Source: Gentiana macrophylla
Lineage: Eukaryota; Streptophyta; Magnoliopsida; Gentianales; Gentianaceae
Direction: 5' to 3'
Assembly: GCA_026214975.1 (NCBI GenBank)
Contig: JAOBSW010000393.1
Span: forward strand, 1 to 64,000
Length of the DNA: 64,000 nucleotides
Both the position numbers and the translations under genes were made by a program. A model generated the notes under the pieces. It worked only from the letters and a program-made list of their open reading frames with translations. It searched no databases and was not told the origin of the DNA. This document shows, in pieces, positions 24,645-34,768 of this stretch (its first letter is position 1; every line of letters begins with the position of its first letter).

Positions 24645-24846
24645 ATGTAATAATATATTTCGGATAGTCTATTGATATTGATTGATTCTGATTGATCTTT
24701 TGTAATATTACGATTATATTCATTATTCTATTCACACTCTAGAATATATTATAAATACCCCTCATACCATTGAAATAATAGACAAGCGATTTTCGTTCTT
24801 CTCTACACTTTGTATTTCCTCTTATTATTCTCTTAGTTTTATAACA
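24645..24846 (+). repeat. Copia-2 3' LTR
   Basis: Starts 'tattatgtaataat' after a purine stretch 'aaggtggag' and ends 'ttttataaca'. It has a TATA-like 'ttataaatacccc' near 24749, at the same place as in the 5' LTR. The usual TG start appears changed to TA. Confidence 0.75.
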
Positions 24847-24977
24847 TCTTTCTTTCTTTCTCCCTAGTTCGTCAAAAATCCAACAGTTGAAACCTTGAAA
24901 GTAAAATTGGAAAATAAAAGACACACACACTCGCACAAAACTTCATAACCCCATGTTCAGATACAATCAATCAGAAA

Positions 24978-25138
24978 AGTTATGGTGCAACAGGTATTTT
25001 CGGGTTATACCAAGTGGAGGGCTGTGATTATTTCTTATTTTCTCTCTCTCACACACATCAGGAGTGTGTAGGCGTGAGTTGGATTAATCATGGCCCTTCA
25101 CTTGGTATAACCCGAAAAATAACCGTTGCACCATAACT
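24978..25138. mobile_element. Foldback MITE, 'ggttataccaagtg' family, copy 1
   Basis: Inverted arms of about 46 bp: 'agttatggtgcaac' then 'cgggttataccaagtg' at the left, mirrored by 'cacttggtataacccg' and 'gttgcaccataact' at the right. The centre is CT-rich. A second member of the family is at 49577-49760. It lies about 250 bp past the 3' end of the GRAS coding region. Confidence 0.75.
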
Positions 25139-25387
25139 CTTCTCATAACCTGTTGACCTTATATTTGGGCAAGACATTTCGAATGCTATTAATGCTCCAA
25201 TAGAGTAAGCAGACAATACTGAGAATCAGCCCTATGCTACTGTATCACTCACACGTATATAGAAGTCAAGAATCAAGATTGAAGAGACCTAACTAAAAAG
25301 AATCACTAATTCTAGATCAAGCAAAATTGCAAGAAATCTTGATGCATGCAGCAATTTCCAAACAGCCTCATACTGTTATCTATCTAT
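25139..25387 (-). other. Probable 3' UTR and downstream region of the GRAS gene
   Basis: No ORF. The nearest sequence downstream of the TAG stop in minus orientation. A poly(A) signal is not clear enough to place. Confidence 0.35.
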
Positions 25388-25392
25388 CTATC
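25377..25392. repeat. (TATC)4 microsatellite across the GRAS stop codon
   Basis: Four TATC units occupy 25377-25392. The TAG stop (25388-25390, minus strand) lies inside the run. Confidence 0.9.
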
Positions 25393-26941
25393 TCCATGCA
25401 GAAAATGTTGCCATGGGTCTCTTTTTCCATCCAAGACATATCGCTTCACGCGCTTCAACGAGCAGCCGGTAATTCGCGCTATAATCCCTCAGCATCTCTT
25501 TGATGGCATTGCTGACTGTATCATTCAGAGGCCACGGAACGAATCCGGCCTTATAAAACCTTGAATTCCATTCAACAAAGCTTTCATGCCTTTCTACCCT
25601 CTCAACGTCTTCACACGCTATTATGTTAACTATGTCCCGTGCCACGCAATGCTTTTCTGCGCTTATCCTCTTCTTATCATCTCTAGGCAGACCTGATGCA
25701 TCTATCGACTCGAACATAGCTGTATAGTAATCTAAGGTTTCAAAGAATCGAGGAAAGAATGGCAGAGTATTGGTATTCGACTCCTGCTCCACAAGAGTAA
25801 CTACTTTTGGGCTTAACCCTTTAACTAATTTTATTAGGCTGTCTCTATCTGGAATGTGATGCAACATAAAAGGAAAGTTGACAGCTATTGCTTCCCCTTT
25901 TTGAAGTTGAAACGCCGTTTCATTCACTAGATCTCCGGATATAGCTGCACCATTGAACTCAAACGGCACGCCACATGATTCGGCAACTTGGGTTAATTGT
26001 TGTCCCACGAGATCCATCCCGCCACCTCGAGCTATAGTTGACTGAAAATCATCAATACCAGTAACACGAACATGTGGAGGACCGCCGGGACGACGAGCAA
26101 AGGCTTGCAGTAAAGCAATCCATTGTCTTCCCTGAGCTATCTGAAAATCAATTATGTGGATTCTTGATTCTTTTTCCATAGCTTGTCTTATGATGACATT
26201 CGACGCCGTGTATGCAAACTTGTAGTATGGACATATTTGAGCAAGTACCTGCATGGAAGACATCAATTCTGGGCCAGTCGGTTCGTTGCATTTCAGGTCT
26301 GTGTATATCTTGCTTCCAGATGATAATAACCTTGCTCTTAGACATTCCATCATATACGCGCCTAAACGTTCGATAGGCTCCCCAGAAACAGAGACCTTGT
26401 CTTCTAACAAATTCATCAAGGCTTCAGCAGTAGATTTATCGACATTTGCTACTGCTTCAGCACAAGAAACAAGCAACTGTTTCAAATCGAAATAAAAGGC
26501 ATTTTCAAGTATTTTTTTGGTGCTCCTTGTAGACATGGTAGACTGTGGAGGAGCTACATTACTAAAAGAGGAACCGTAATCAAGATCAGAACCATGTCCC
26601 AGCAATTTCATCTCGAGTTCATTTAGTTTAGGATGCTGTAATTCACTACTGTCAGCAACACCTAAAGAGCCGCTTAAAGGTGAACTAGAAGAAGACGAAT
26701 GATGAAGATCCCACATGTATGACTGAGAAAACTGTGGTGAGAAAGGGCTCCAATTATCAGACGAGACGCTCAGACCAGAAGACGACGATGAGACAGAAAG
26801 AACTGCCACTGGTGAGGATTCCAAAATGAAAAAACCATGGCTACCACAATCACTAACATTGCTGTTCAACAGTGATTCAGTCTGCTGTTGATTCAACATG
26901 GGGATGCTTTTTGAAGTCTGATCTCTTTGGGATTCTTCCAT
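25388..26941 (-). CDS. SCL: GRAS transcription regulator, PAT1 branch (SCARECROW-like)
   Basis: Intact 517-residue protein. I use the ATG at 26941-26939 (MEESQRDQ), not the ATG 48 bases upstream, because the minus strand has 'ttttttcag' directly before it, which looks like a 3' splice site. The N-terminal 150 residues are Ser-rich and variable, with a short 'LNELEMKLLG' motif. The GRAS domain follows: leucine-rich region 1 from about residue 153, the VHIID motif as IHIIDFQIAQGRQW at about 261-274, leucine-rich region 2, a PFYRE-type region (about 375-440), and the SAW end 'RPMATFSAWR'. 'GPPHVRVTGIDD' and 'LVEQESNTNT' also match the PAT1/SCL13/SCL1 branch, whose members act in the nucleus or cytoplasm in light and hormone signalling. 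The precise orthologue cannot be fixed here. The single coding exon is usual for GRAS genes. Confidence 0.95.
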   Translation of the reverse strand: MEESQRDQTSKSIPMLNQQQTESLLNSNVSDCGSHGFFILESSPVAVLSVSSSSSGLSVSSDNWSPFSPQFSQSYMWDLHHSSSSSSPLSGSLGVADSSELQHPKLNELEMKLLGHGSDLDYGSSFSNVAPPQSTMSTRSTKKILENAFYFDLKQLLVSCAEAVANVDKSTAEALMNLLEDKVSVSGEPIERLGAYMMECLRARLLSSGSKIYTDLKCNEPTGPELMSSMQVLAQICPYYKFAYTASNVIIRQAMEKESRIHIIDFQIAQGRQWIALLQAFARRPGGPPHVRVTGIDDFQSTIARGGGMDLVGQQLTQVAESCGVPFEFNGAAISGDLVNETAFQLQKGEAIAVNFPFMLHHIPDRDSLIKLVKGLSPKVVTLVEQESNTNTLPFFPRFFETLDYYTAMFESIDASGLPRDDKKRISAEKHCVARDIVNIIACEDVERVERHESFVEWNSRFYKAGFVPWPLNDTVSNAIKEMLRDYSANYRLLVEAREAICLGWKKRPMATFSAWR

Positions 26942-27995
26942 CTGAAAAAAATAATAGTACTGTATGCTCAATATATAAACCCGATCCATTTTCGGTTTTC
27001 TGATTATGGCAGCAAAGAAAAAAAAGAGTTTTCTTTAAAAGAAATGAGAATGCTATCAAGATAATAATGAAGAGGCTCTGCACATAACAATAGGCTTGAT
27101 TTATTAAGGGTTCCACAAGTAATGAGGGCAATCAATACAAGATTTGTGAACATGGCCTCAAATGTCAAACCTGTTACCAAGAATAGACAAATGACTTCTT
27201 TAGGCAAAAACGGCAAGCACAGAGGGTAATCCTTCTCAATTAATGCGTATTTACCAAAAAGAAACCAAATGCTCAAAGAAAATACTACGAATACCGAAAT
27301 TCATAAGCAGGCCTCCAAGAATGCAAGAGAGAGCCTTATCTATCTGTGACTCCAAGAAGAATTGCAAGATAGGAATAACTACCCAAAATAGGCATGTATA
27401 TATAATCGTTCTGGAAGCTGTATTCATTCCAATGTAAACCAAGAAACCAGGGATCTAGTTTACTACATAGGTCACTTGAAAATCTAAGAAATTGCAAAAA
27501 CTGCATTTAACAATTAATTAGAATCAATCGACGGGAATGCCAGCTGATTAATACAAGCCCCCAAATTTCTACTAATAGATTCCCCCTTTAGCAAATTTCT
27601 ACATAAACCATAAAGAATAATGTCAGGCAGGCCTTGGCTCCGCACCACATTCTTTGTTTGGGAAGAAATTAAGATGACAATCAATCAACAGTCAAATTCC
27701 CAATTTGTTTACTTATTCTACTTATTCAAATTGAAAAAAGGCATCGTCGACTAGGAAAGAAGAATCGGTGAACAAGAAATCATAAATTAAACACTAAATA
27801 TAAAGCATGCAACGCCCTCAAGAGACAACAATCAAAACTAAGAGAGAAAGAAAAGAACAGGGGAGAAGATGGATCAATAAATACAGTCAAGAAATCCCTC
27901 CATTCCAATATACAGAACATAATCAATAAATAAAACAGAAAAAAGTAGACAACACAAGCCCGAAAGAGAAACTTGATTGCATCTTGAGGACTTAC
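26942..27995 (-). other. Predicted 5' UTR intron of the GRAS gene
   Basis: On the minus strand the donor GTAAGTCC starts at 27995 and the acceptor TTTTTTCAG ends at 26942, right before the ATG. Length is 1054 bp. PAT1-branch GRAS genes commonly have a 5' UTR intron. No ORF in the interval looks real. Confidence 0.6.
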
Positions 27996-28255
27996 TACGC
28001 AGGAGATGATGTACTACAACGAAGAACACGTACGTTTGATTCAATCAATCAAGCAACTGGATTTAGCGAAGCATAGTATATAGCGGCATTCAAATTGTAA
28101 TTATCCTTCTTCTTCTTGTGCTTCAGTGCCACTCCTGCAGTATTAGCTAATTTCCTGCTCCGTTATCAGTTAGAGAGAAATAACTAGAGGGAGGGAGAGA
28201 AAGCGTGTTCAAGTCTTGAAGGCTGGTGTATTGCAAAAGAAAGAAACTAGAAACA
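27996..28255 (-). promoter_or_regulatory. GRAS 5' UTR exon with CT-rich leader; TATA box upstream
   Basis: The minus strand is CT-rich between 28230 and 28150, as in many plant leaders. A TATA-like 'atatataatat' lies at about 28285-28299, so transcription would start near 28255. The start site is inferred only. Confidence 0.45.
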
Positions 28256-28377
28256 ACTTGGAAAGTTTTTAATTTTATTTTTATATTATATATAAGAATT
28301 AAAAAAAAATATCTTCCCTAAAAAAAAGTAGTTTGTTTTTGGAAATGTTTATGTTTTTTCCCATTCAAGTGAGTCTA

Positions 28378-28586
28378 TATTGTTATTAAATAATATGATC
28401 GATGAATTATATCTTATTCTCATTGATTTACGTACATTTCGGATTTATTTAAATTACTGTGTTTACATTGTAATTTCTACTATAAATATCTCTTTATCTT
28501 TGGAATAATACACAAACAATTTTCTTTTCTTCTATACTTTGTATCTCTTCTTTTTCTTCATGTATTATCTCATTAGTTTTACAATA
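28378..28586 (+). repeat. Copia-3 5' LTR, same family as Copia-2
   Basis: Matches the Copia-2 LTR over 'actataaatatctctttat', 'aataatacacaaacaattttc' (diverged) and the end 'tcattagttttacaata'. The primer site CGTTATCAACACGAG follows at 28587-28601. The LTR points away from the GRAS gene, and its start is only about 80 bp from that gene's TATA box. Confidence 0.7.
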
Positions 28587-28601
28587 CGTTATCAACACGA
28601 G

Positions 28602-29186
28602 ACTCTACCAGCCAGGGGCGGACGCAGGATCCCGGATGAGGGGGGACGATACTATAGGCAAGTGTAAATTTTTAGGGGGGACAAAAAAAATACACAACAT
28701 ACATGATAGTGTATTTTCTGGATCCGAGGGGGGGTGAATGCCCCCCTTAACATAGGGTACATCCGCCCTTGCTACCAGCATAGTATTCCATTTATCGGCG
28801 TTTCCTCAGTGGTGTAGGATGATGCGTTGAAAACTATATTTGATCAAAATTTTCAGTTGCCGCATATGAGGTAAATATTGTTTCAATATTTTTTTAGTCT
28901 ATTTGACCACGTCATACAATTGTATTCTTTGTGTGGTGGATATAATGTTGATACTAGTGATATTGATGACATCAATATAATGATGAATCAAATTGATATC
29001 ATATTAAAATTATACTTTACATCCATCGATTCAATACGTGCCATGAAGGCTGAGTGTTGTCTTATTGAAAATTTTGGAGAAAAATATAGATGATCATGTG
29101 AAGATGATCAATATGTCAAATGAGCATTCATAGGACTTTATGTCCATAAAATTTGTTAAAGTCTCGAAAAAGTGAATATGAAATTC
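28602..29186 (+). mobile_element. Copia-3 leader and Gag start, truncated
   Basis: After the MITE, 28940-29186 parallels the Copia-2 leader ('gacatcaatataatgatg', 'gtgaatatgaaattcat'). The likeness ends at about 29186, where a different copia Gag begins. Confidence 0.5.
28613..28771. mobile_element. hAT-type MITE, 159 bp, with 8-bp TSD
   Basis: Terminal inverted repeats CAGGGGCGGAcG and TCCGCCCTTG. The 8-bp duplication CTACCAGC flanks both sides (28605-28612 and 28772-28779) and is perfect. 8-bp duplications and CAGGGG-like termini are typical of hAT elements. There is no ORF. It sits 11 bases after the Copia-3 primer site. Confidence 0.9.
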
Positions 29187-29600
29187 ATAGTGCTGTCAGA
29201 TTTCTGAAAGGCCTCACTGATAGTTTTGCTCCTATTAAAGCACAAGTGATGCTTATGCATCCTCTACCATCTATAAATCAAATTTTCGGTATGGCAGTTA
29301 AACATGAAAGACAATTGAGTTATTGCCTAGGTCATCCTAATAGAATTGACAACCAAAGAGCAAGCACATATGGACAATCAGTTGGTCAATCTAGTCAAAG
29401 CACAGCTCCTAGTGGCACTGTTCATTATCCAAAAAGACCTATGTATGCCAACAAAAATTTCCAGTGTACCTTTTGTGGTTGGCAAGGACACATTGAAGAT
29501 AGGTGCTACAAAAAAACATGGATATCCTACTGGAGGTAAGGGAGAGGCAGAAATGGTTTTGGTAGAGGAGGAGGCAGAATTGCAGCAAATCAAATTGATG
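29153..29600 (+). pseudogene. Copia-4 Gag, C-terminal part
   Basis: From about 29187 the frame shows the plant copia Gag segment 'AVRFLKGLTDSFAPIKAQVML' in shape, 'LPSINQIFGMAVKHERQ', and one CCHC zinc knuckle CTFCGWQGHIEDRC near 29465. The N-terminal Gag is replaced by Copia-3 sequence. After 'GHIEDRCYKK' the frame shifts before the protease segment. Confidence 0.75.
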
Positions 29601-29614
29601 TAGATGATAATGTT

Positions 29615-30127
29615 ATGACAGAATCTGCAAATCAGTTTGTTACTACTTTCATTACTCAGAAGCAACTGGAAGAGTTAAGAAATCTACGAAACAATGCACC
29701 TAACACTGGAAATGGAACTCAGGCTGACACTGAACATTTGGTAAATCAAGCCACTATTTTAAGTGCTAACTTTGGATCACCTGTTGCTGGTAAGTCTATA
29801 CATCCGAACTCTAAGCATTGGGTTGTAGATTCAGGTGCATCAGATCATATAATATGTACTCTTGATTATTTCCTCTCCTACACCACTACCCCACACACAA
29901 ATGTCACTCTTCCTAATGGAAATCACACCACTGCCACACTCAGGGGAACTGTAAAACTTACACCAAATCTGATATTTCTTGATGTTTTGTACATCCCTAC
30001 CTTCAAACACAACCTGCTATCCTTGAGTAAATTGCTTTATCAAAATAATCTTACTGTCACCTTCACATCTAATTTGTGTCTGATCCAGGACCCTATGGCC
30101 AAGAAGAAGATTGGATCAGTTAAATAG
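29615..30127 (+). pseudogene. Copia-4 aspartic protease segment
   Basis: Contains WVVDSGASDHI (near 29820), with the catalytic Asp-Ser-Gly triad kept, and then the beta-strand pattern ending 'IPTFKHNLLSLSKL'. The frame is open for 170 codons and closes at 30127 with a stop inside the polyprotein, just before the GAG-pre-integrase region. Confidence 0.8.
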
Positions 30128-30211
30128 TTTCATGGTCTCTATTACCTAAATTTACGTGATCTGCAACATGAGTCTTCTTCCATATCCATCCCTGCTCACA
30201 ACAAATCTGTC

Positions 30212-31099
30212 ATGTTTTCAAGTAAGTCAGATGCTTACATTTGGCATCTCAGATTAGGACATATGTCTAATAAAGTGGTCATTTATGTAAAGCTCTTAGA
30301 GCCTGAAGTTTGTTCTTTTGAAATCAATAAATTTACAGTATGTTATCTTGCAAAACAAAGAAAGTTATCATTTTCATTAAGTGATTCTATGGCTACTTCT
30401 CCATTTGATCTTATACATGTAGATATTTGGGGACCTTACAAAAGGACAACTATTCATAATGAACATTATTTCCTAACCATAGTGGATGACTATACCAGGT
30501 ACACCTGGTTGTTCCTTCTTAAAGCAAAATCCCATGCAAGTAATATAGTCAAATAATTATGTGCTTTTGTGAAAACACATTTTGAAAAATAAGTTAAAAC
30601 TATCAGATCTGATAATAGCTCAGAGTTCAAACTAACATAATTTTATGGAACACATGGAATCACACATTAAACCTCATGTGTGCACACCCCTGAGCAAAAT
30701 GTGATAGTTGAAATAAAACATCAACATATCCTCAATGTAGCTAGGGCCCTTAAAATTCAATCTAATATTCTTATATCTTACTGGGGATTATGTGTCCAAC
30801 ATGTTGTCAACATTATCAATCTAACTCCATCACCTAAGATCCAACACCAATCTCCATTTCAAAGACTTTTCCTCAAACCACCACTGTATTCCAACCTAAG
30901 AGTTTTTGGTTGCCTAGCTTTTGCCTCAAATCCTAGTGTGCACAAAACCAAATTTGACAACAAGAGCTTGCCTTGTGTTTTTATGGGATATCCACCCAAT
31001 GTAAAGGGCTTTATACTTCTTGATCTACACAGTAAAAGTATTCTAATATCCAGAAATGTCATTTTCATGAAGATATCTTCCCTTTTACCATCAAAGTAG
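30212..31099 (+). pseudogene. Copia-4 integrase, interrupted
   Basis: The GAG-pre-integrase motif 'IWHLRLGHMSNKV' begins near 30235. The integrase core follows with 'LIHVDIWGPY' and 'VDDYTRYTW' (first two acidic positions visible). The frame is closed at 30554. A second stretch, 30680-31099, carries the later integrase ('VFGCLAFASNPSVHKTKFD'). Stops lie between the two. Confidence 0.8.
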
Positions 31100-31484
31100 C
31101 CAAACAACCACATCAAATCTCCCAATGCTTTCCTTTTTGCCTACTAGCAATAACTACTTACCTTTTAACTTACAAGATATCAATCCAGACCAGTCCACTA
31201 CTCCTCACCAATTTGAAACCCCAGATCAATCCACCAATACTTCAAACCTGCCAGCACCCCATCAACTCCAATTCCAATAGTCCTATCATTACATCACCAG
31301 ATTCTCCTTCTAATCCTGCATCCCAAACAATTCTTCTCCCAACAATTAGTCTTCACCACTTGTGCTCATCGGACAGTCCATCAGACACAAACAACCACCC
31401 TAGTATCTTAAAAATTATGTATGTAACCAAACCTCCGCCCACACCACTCCTAAGTACCATATTCAAGAGTATGTATCTTATGAT

Positions 31485-33126
31485 TTGCTTACACCTGCAT
31501 ACAAAAATTTTGCTTTGACTGTAGATGTTACAGGTGAACTAGCCAACTATCAAGAGGCAGTCAAAGACATCAGATGGAGGGAATCCATGACTGCAGAGAT
31601 TGGAGCTTTGCAAAATAATCATACATGGGATGTTGTTTCTCTACCCAAGGGCAAAACACCAATTGGATGCAGATGGGTTTACAGGGTGAAATACCTGCCA
31701 GATGGGATTGTGGAAAGGTTCAAGGCACGTCTCATGGCCAAAGGGTACATCCAACAATTGGGGGTGGACTATCATGCCACTTATGTACCTGTTGCCAAAC
31801 TCACAACAGTTAGGAATCTTATAGCTGTAGCTGCTGCAAAAAAATTGGTACTTGGAGCAAATAGACATTAATAATGCCTACCTCCATGGTGATTCGCTAG
31901 AAGAGGTTTACATGAAACTCCCCCCGGGATATGACACCATCATTCCGAATGCTGTATGCAGACTCCGGAAGTCGTTGTATGGCCTAAAGCAGGCTGCGTC
32001 AATGGATTGCAAGGCTAACGTCATATCTTACTACTTTGGGGTCCAACAATCTAGAAGTGACTATATCCACTTCTCTAGGGGTAAGAATGACGATTTGGTT
32101 GCCTTGTTAGTCTACGTTGATGACATTATCGTCATCGGACCAAATATGACACTCATTCAAGAAATCAAAGAGCATTTGGACAGTGAATTCAAAATCAAAG
32201 ACCTAGGTAAACTACACTACTTTTTGGGGGTAGAAGTGGCGTGTAGTAAGAAGGGAATTACCTTATCACATCGCAAATACACCATGGATCTTCTCTCCGA
32301 ACATGGTCTCCACGCAAGCAAAACGGCAGCTACCCCGATGGTCAAAAGCAGCAAACTTGCTAAGGACGAATCTCAACCCTTGACGGATAATAGCCGCTAT
32401 CGCAGCTTGATTGAGAAACTCATTTACCTAACATTCACTCGGTCGGACATAAGCCTTGCCGTCCAACAGTTGTCTCAGTTCCTCGATTGCCACACCGCTA
32501 ATCATCAACAAGCAGCGGTCCGTGTTCTTCAATTTCTCAAGAACTCTTCTCGTCAGGGGTTGTTATATCCCACCGGATCTGCCGTAAACCTTCAAGCTTT
32601 CACTGATTCCGGCCACCGGGCATCTTCTTCACTGGCTTTACGGGCTTATTCCGACTCCGATTGGGCTGGATGCCCGGATACTCGTCGTTCCATCACCGGC
32701 TGGTGCATCTTCTCAGGCCCGGTTTTAATCTCCTGGAAAGCTAAGAAGCAGAGTATCGTTTCACACAGTTCGAAAGAGGCAGAATACCGAGCTCTCGCCT
32801 CCACATCATGTGAATTACAGTGGTTGCTTTATCTTCTTTCCGACATCGGTGTTCACCCTCCATTGCCTATACCGTTATTTTGTGACAATAACAGTGCACG
32901 GTACATCGTGGAAAATCCCGTATTTCACGAACGAACCAAACACATCGAACTCGATTGCCATTTCATTCAGGACAAGTTCCAAGCTGGCCTACTCGTTCCA
33001 ACATCTATTTCTACCGAACAACAGTTAGCCGATATTTTCACCAAGCCTCTCGACGCACCACGCCTACCAACTCTCTCGTCAACTAGGCTTATACTCCATT
33101 TACTCCTAGTCCACTTTATGGGGTGA
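31485..33126 (+). pseudogene. Copia-4 reverse transcriptase and RNase H
   Basis: RT starts near 31560 ('[21 protein letters not shown]'-like) and shifts frame at 31845-31860 in an A/T run. The main open frame (31852-33126, 424 codons) has [16 protein letters not shown], the catalytic YVDDI box near residue 88, and an RNase H with 'AYSDSDWAGCPDTRRS' and 'SSKEAEYRALA', ending past 'QLADIFTKPL'. A run of about 15 residues after 'LYGLKQAA' is out of the expected frame and returns, indicating two compensating indels. RNase H catalytic region appears complete. Confidence 0.85.
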
Positions 33127-33169
33127 TAAAGTCAGTCAAAGCCACCTCTCGAATTGTGAAGGATATTTG

Positions 33170-33400
33170 ACAATTAAGAGTAACATAATATTCTTGGAAT
33201 ATTTCCCCGAATATTCTATGTTGACTGAATATTCCATAGAATATTCCCTAACTGAATATTCCCCGGAATATTCATTATTGACTGTTAGCAAGTTAACTAG
33301 GCCTAGGAAATTTATAAATAGGGGACTCATGTACACAACAAGTTACGTTCTTGCATTTTCTGGAACAATATCAATCACATTACCTCTTTTTTCTTTTCCA
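33170..33400 (+). repeat. Copia-4 3' LTR with AATATT palindrome array
   Basis: Follows the pol stop by about 45 bp. It contains seven AATATT-centred palindromes between 33187 and 33273 and a TATA box 'tttataaatagggg' at about 33310. No matching 5' LTR exists in the window, so boundaries are approximate. Confidence 0.5.
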
Positions 33401-33477
33401 CAAAGTTTTTCGAATTATCTCCCCTATGGCCTATCTCCTCGTTATGTCTACAATGTTATGGTGATAGTGATCGATCG

Positions 33478-33765
33478 GTGGATGCCCATATAATCTTCAA
33501 TCGACTAGTGCTTTTACCATCTACCTTGGTAATATACTCTTTGATATCTTGGATGCCAAAGAAACAACCCATGATTGCCCGGTCTTCAACTAAAAGCGAA
33601 TATAAACCCAATGCAAATACAACAACAGAGTTTAAGTGTTGTACCGGTAACAACCACCTATTTTACGACGTAACAACATTGGTGCTATTCATCTTTCTTC
33701 CAATCCATTTGTTCACGTTAGAACTAAACACATTGAATTGAATTATTATATCTTTCCACTCCATT
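33478..33765 (+). pseudogene. Separate copia RNase H fragment
   Basis: Two short matches: 'ISWMPKKQPMIARSSTKSEY' and, in a shifted frame near 33672-33740, a 'NNIGAIHLSSNPFVH'-like segment followed by 'RTKHIEL'. This repeats the RNase H end already present in Copia-4, so it is from another element. Confidence 0.65.
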
Positions 33766-34768
33766 TGACTTTATAGGAAAGTATACAAGAGATAGATTAA
33801 TATACCAGCCAGGCCATTACGCTTTTATTGGCTTTAAGGCACTGTCTCCGAACCGAGTCTTTTAGTAAATTGTTTTTTTTTTTAAAACATACTTATTGTT
33901 AGATATTTCTTCATAAATAAATATTTTGGTTATCGTTTGCATATGAGTTGCCGTACGAATTAATGTTATCGCAACGAAACGGGGTTCGACCTGATATGTA
34001 CTTACATTTCGTGTAAGGGTTGCATTTTTCATCCGGTGAAAAGTGACAACCCTACCTTTTCGTGCAAGGAAGTACTCTCCATTCGTTTATGCAGACTTTA
34101 ACCTATAAAAAGCATAAGTATGCATTTAAAATTCATAAGTTTGACAACATCATCAGAAAAACTTTGAGTGTCCTAGAGTTTGATTCAAACAAGTCACTGT
34201 AGATATATATAATAAGTTTGTTTAATTAATTTTGTGTATGCTTTTTTTATGTATAATATAGATATATATAATAAATTAATAATATAGATAAAACAAAAAA
34301 AAAACTTGTTTGTATATCTATTTTTTTAGGTCAAGTAAATTTTTTATCGGGACCTTTATCAATTGGAGTAAAAATAAAATTGGTCCTTTCTCAAAAAAAG
34401 AAAAAAAAAACATATTATATTAGGTTGAATCGAATTGAATCTACACGGATTTTTTTTTCTTTTAACAAACATTGTATCTTGCGCCCCCACCATGCTTTTA
34501 GCTAAGCAGCAGGCCGGTCTCACAAGGCGCTCACTGATGGGCCGGCCCTGATCCCAACAACATAAACGATATATTTACGACATCATAAAGAGGGACAATT
34601 AATCCATCGCAACAACGATGCATTAGAAACACAAACAAAACAAAACATAGAAAACACAATACACCTATTTATTGCCTTCCTATACACATCGATCAACGTT
34701 TAAGAAAAAACTACAAGGATCCCTTGCAACATGAGACCGACATAATTTCCAGATAGGGCCGGGTTGTT
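33766..34768. other. AT-rich intergenic DNA; includes 3' flank of the TPD1-like gene
   Basis: No gene seen. A palindromic 'ggccggtctc...gggccggccc' patch is at about 34512-34550. The part next to 34769 should contain the 3' UTR of the minus-strand gene. Confidence 0.5.

Larger units (their letters stand above)
17421..24846 (+). mobile_element. Old Ty1/copia element (Copia-2) with split 5' LTR
   Basis: The 5' LTR is in two parts, 17421-17472 and 19424-19582, by comparison with the intact 3' LTR 24645-24846. The primer site CGTTATCAGCACGAG follows at 19583. Scattered coding remnants match an Ale/Ivana-like copia polyprotein: 'RRGPIGAKDKN'-like text near 22970, a Lys/Trp-rich 'TDWLK' segment near 23290, and 'TFERLVKSIGMRRLKDLN' near 24446-24500. 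All frames are broken, so this copy is ancient. Confidence 0.75.
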
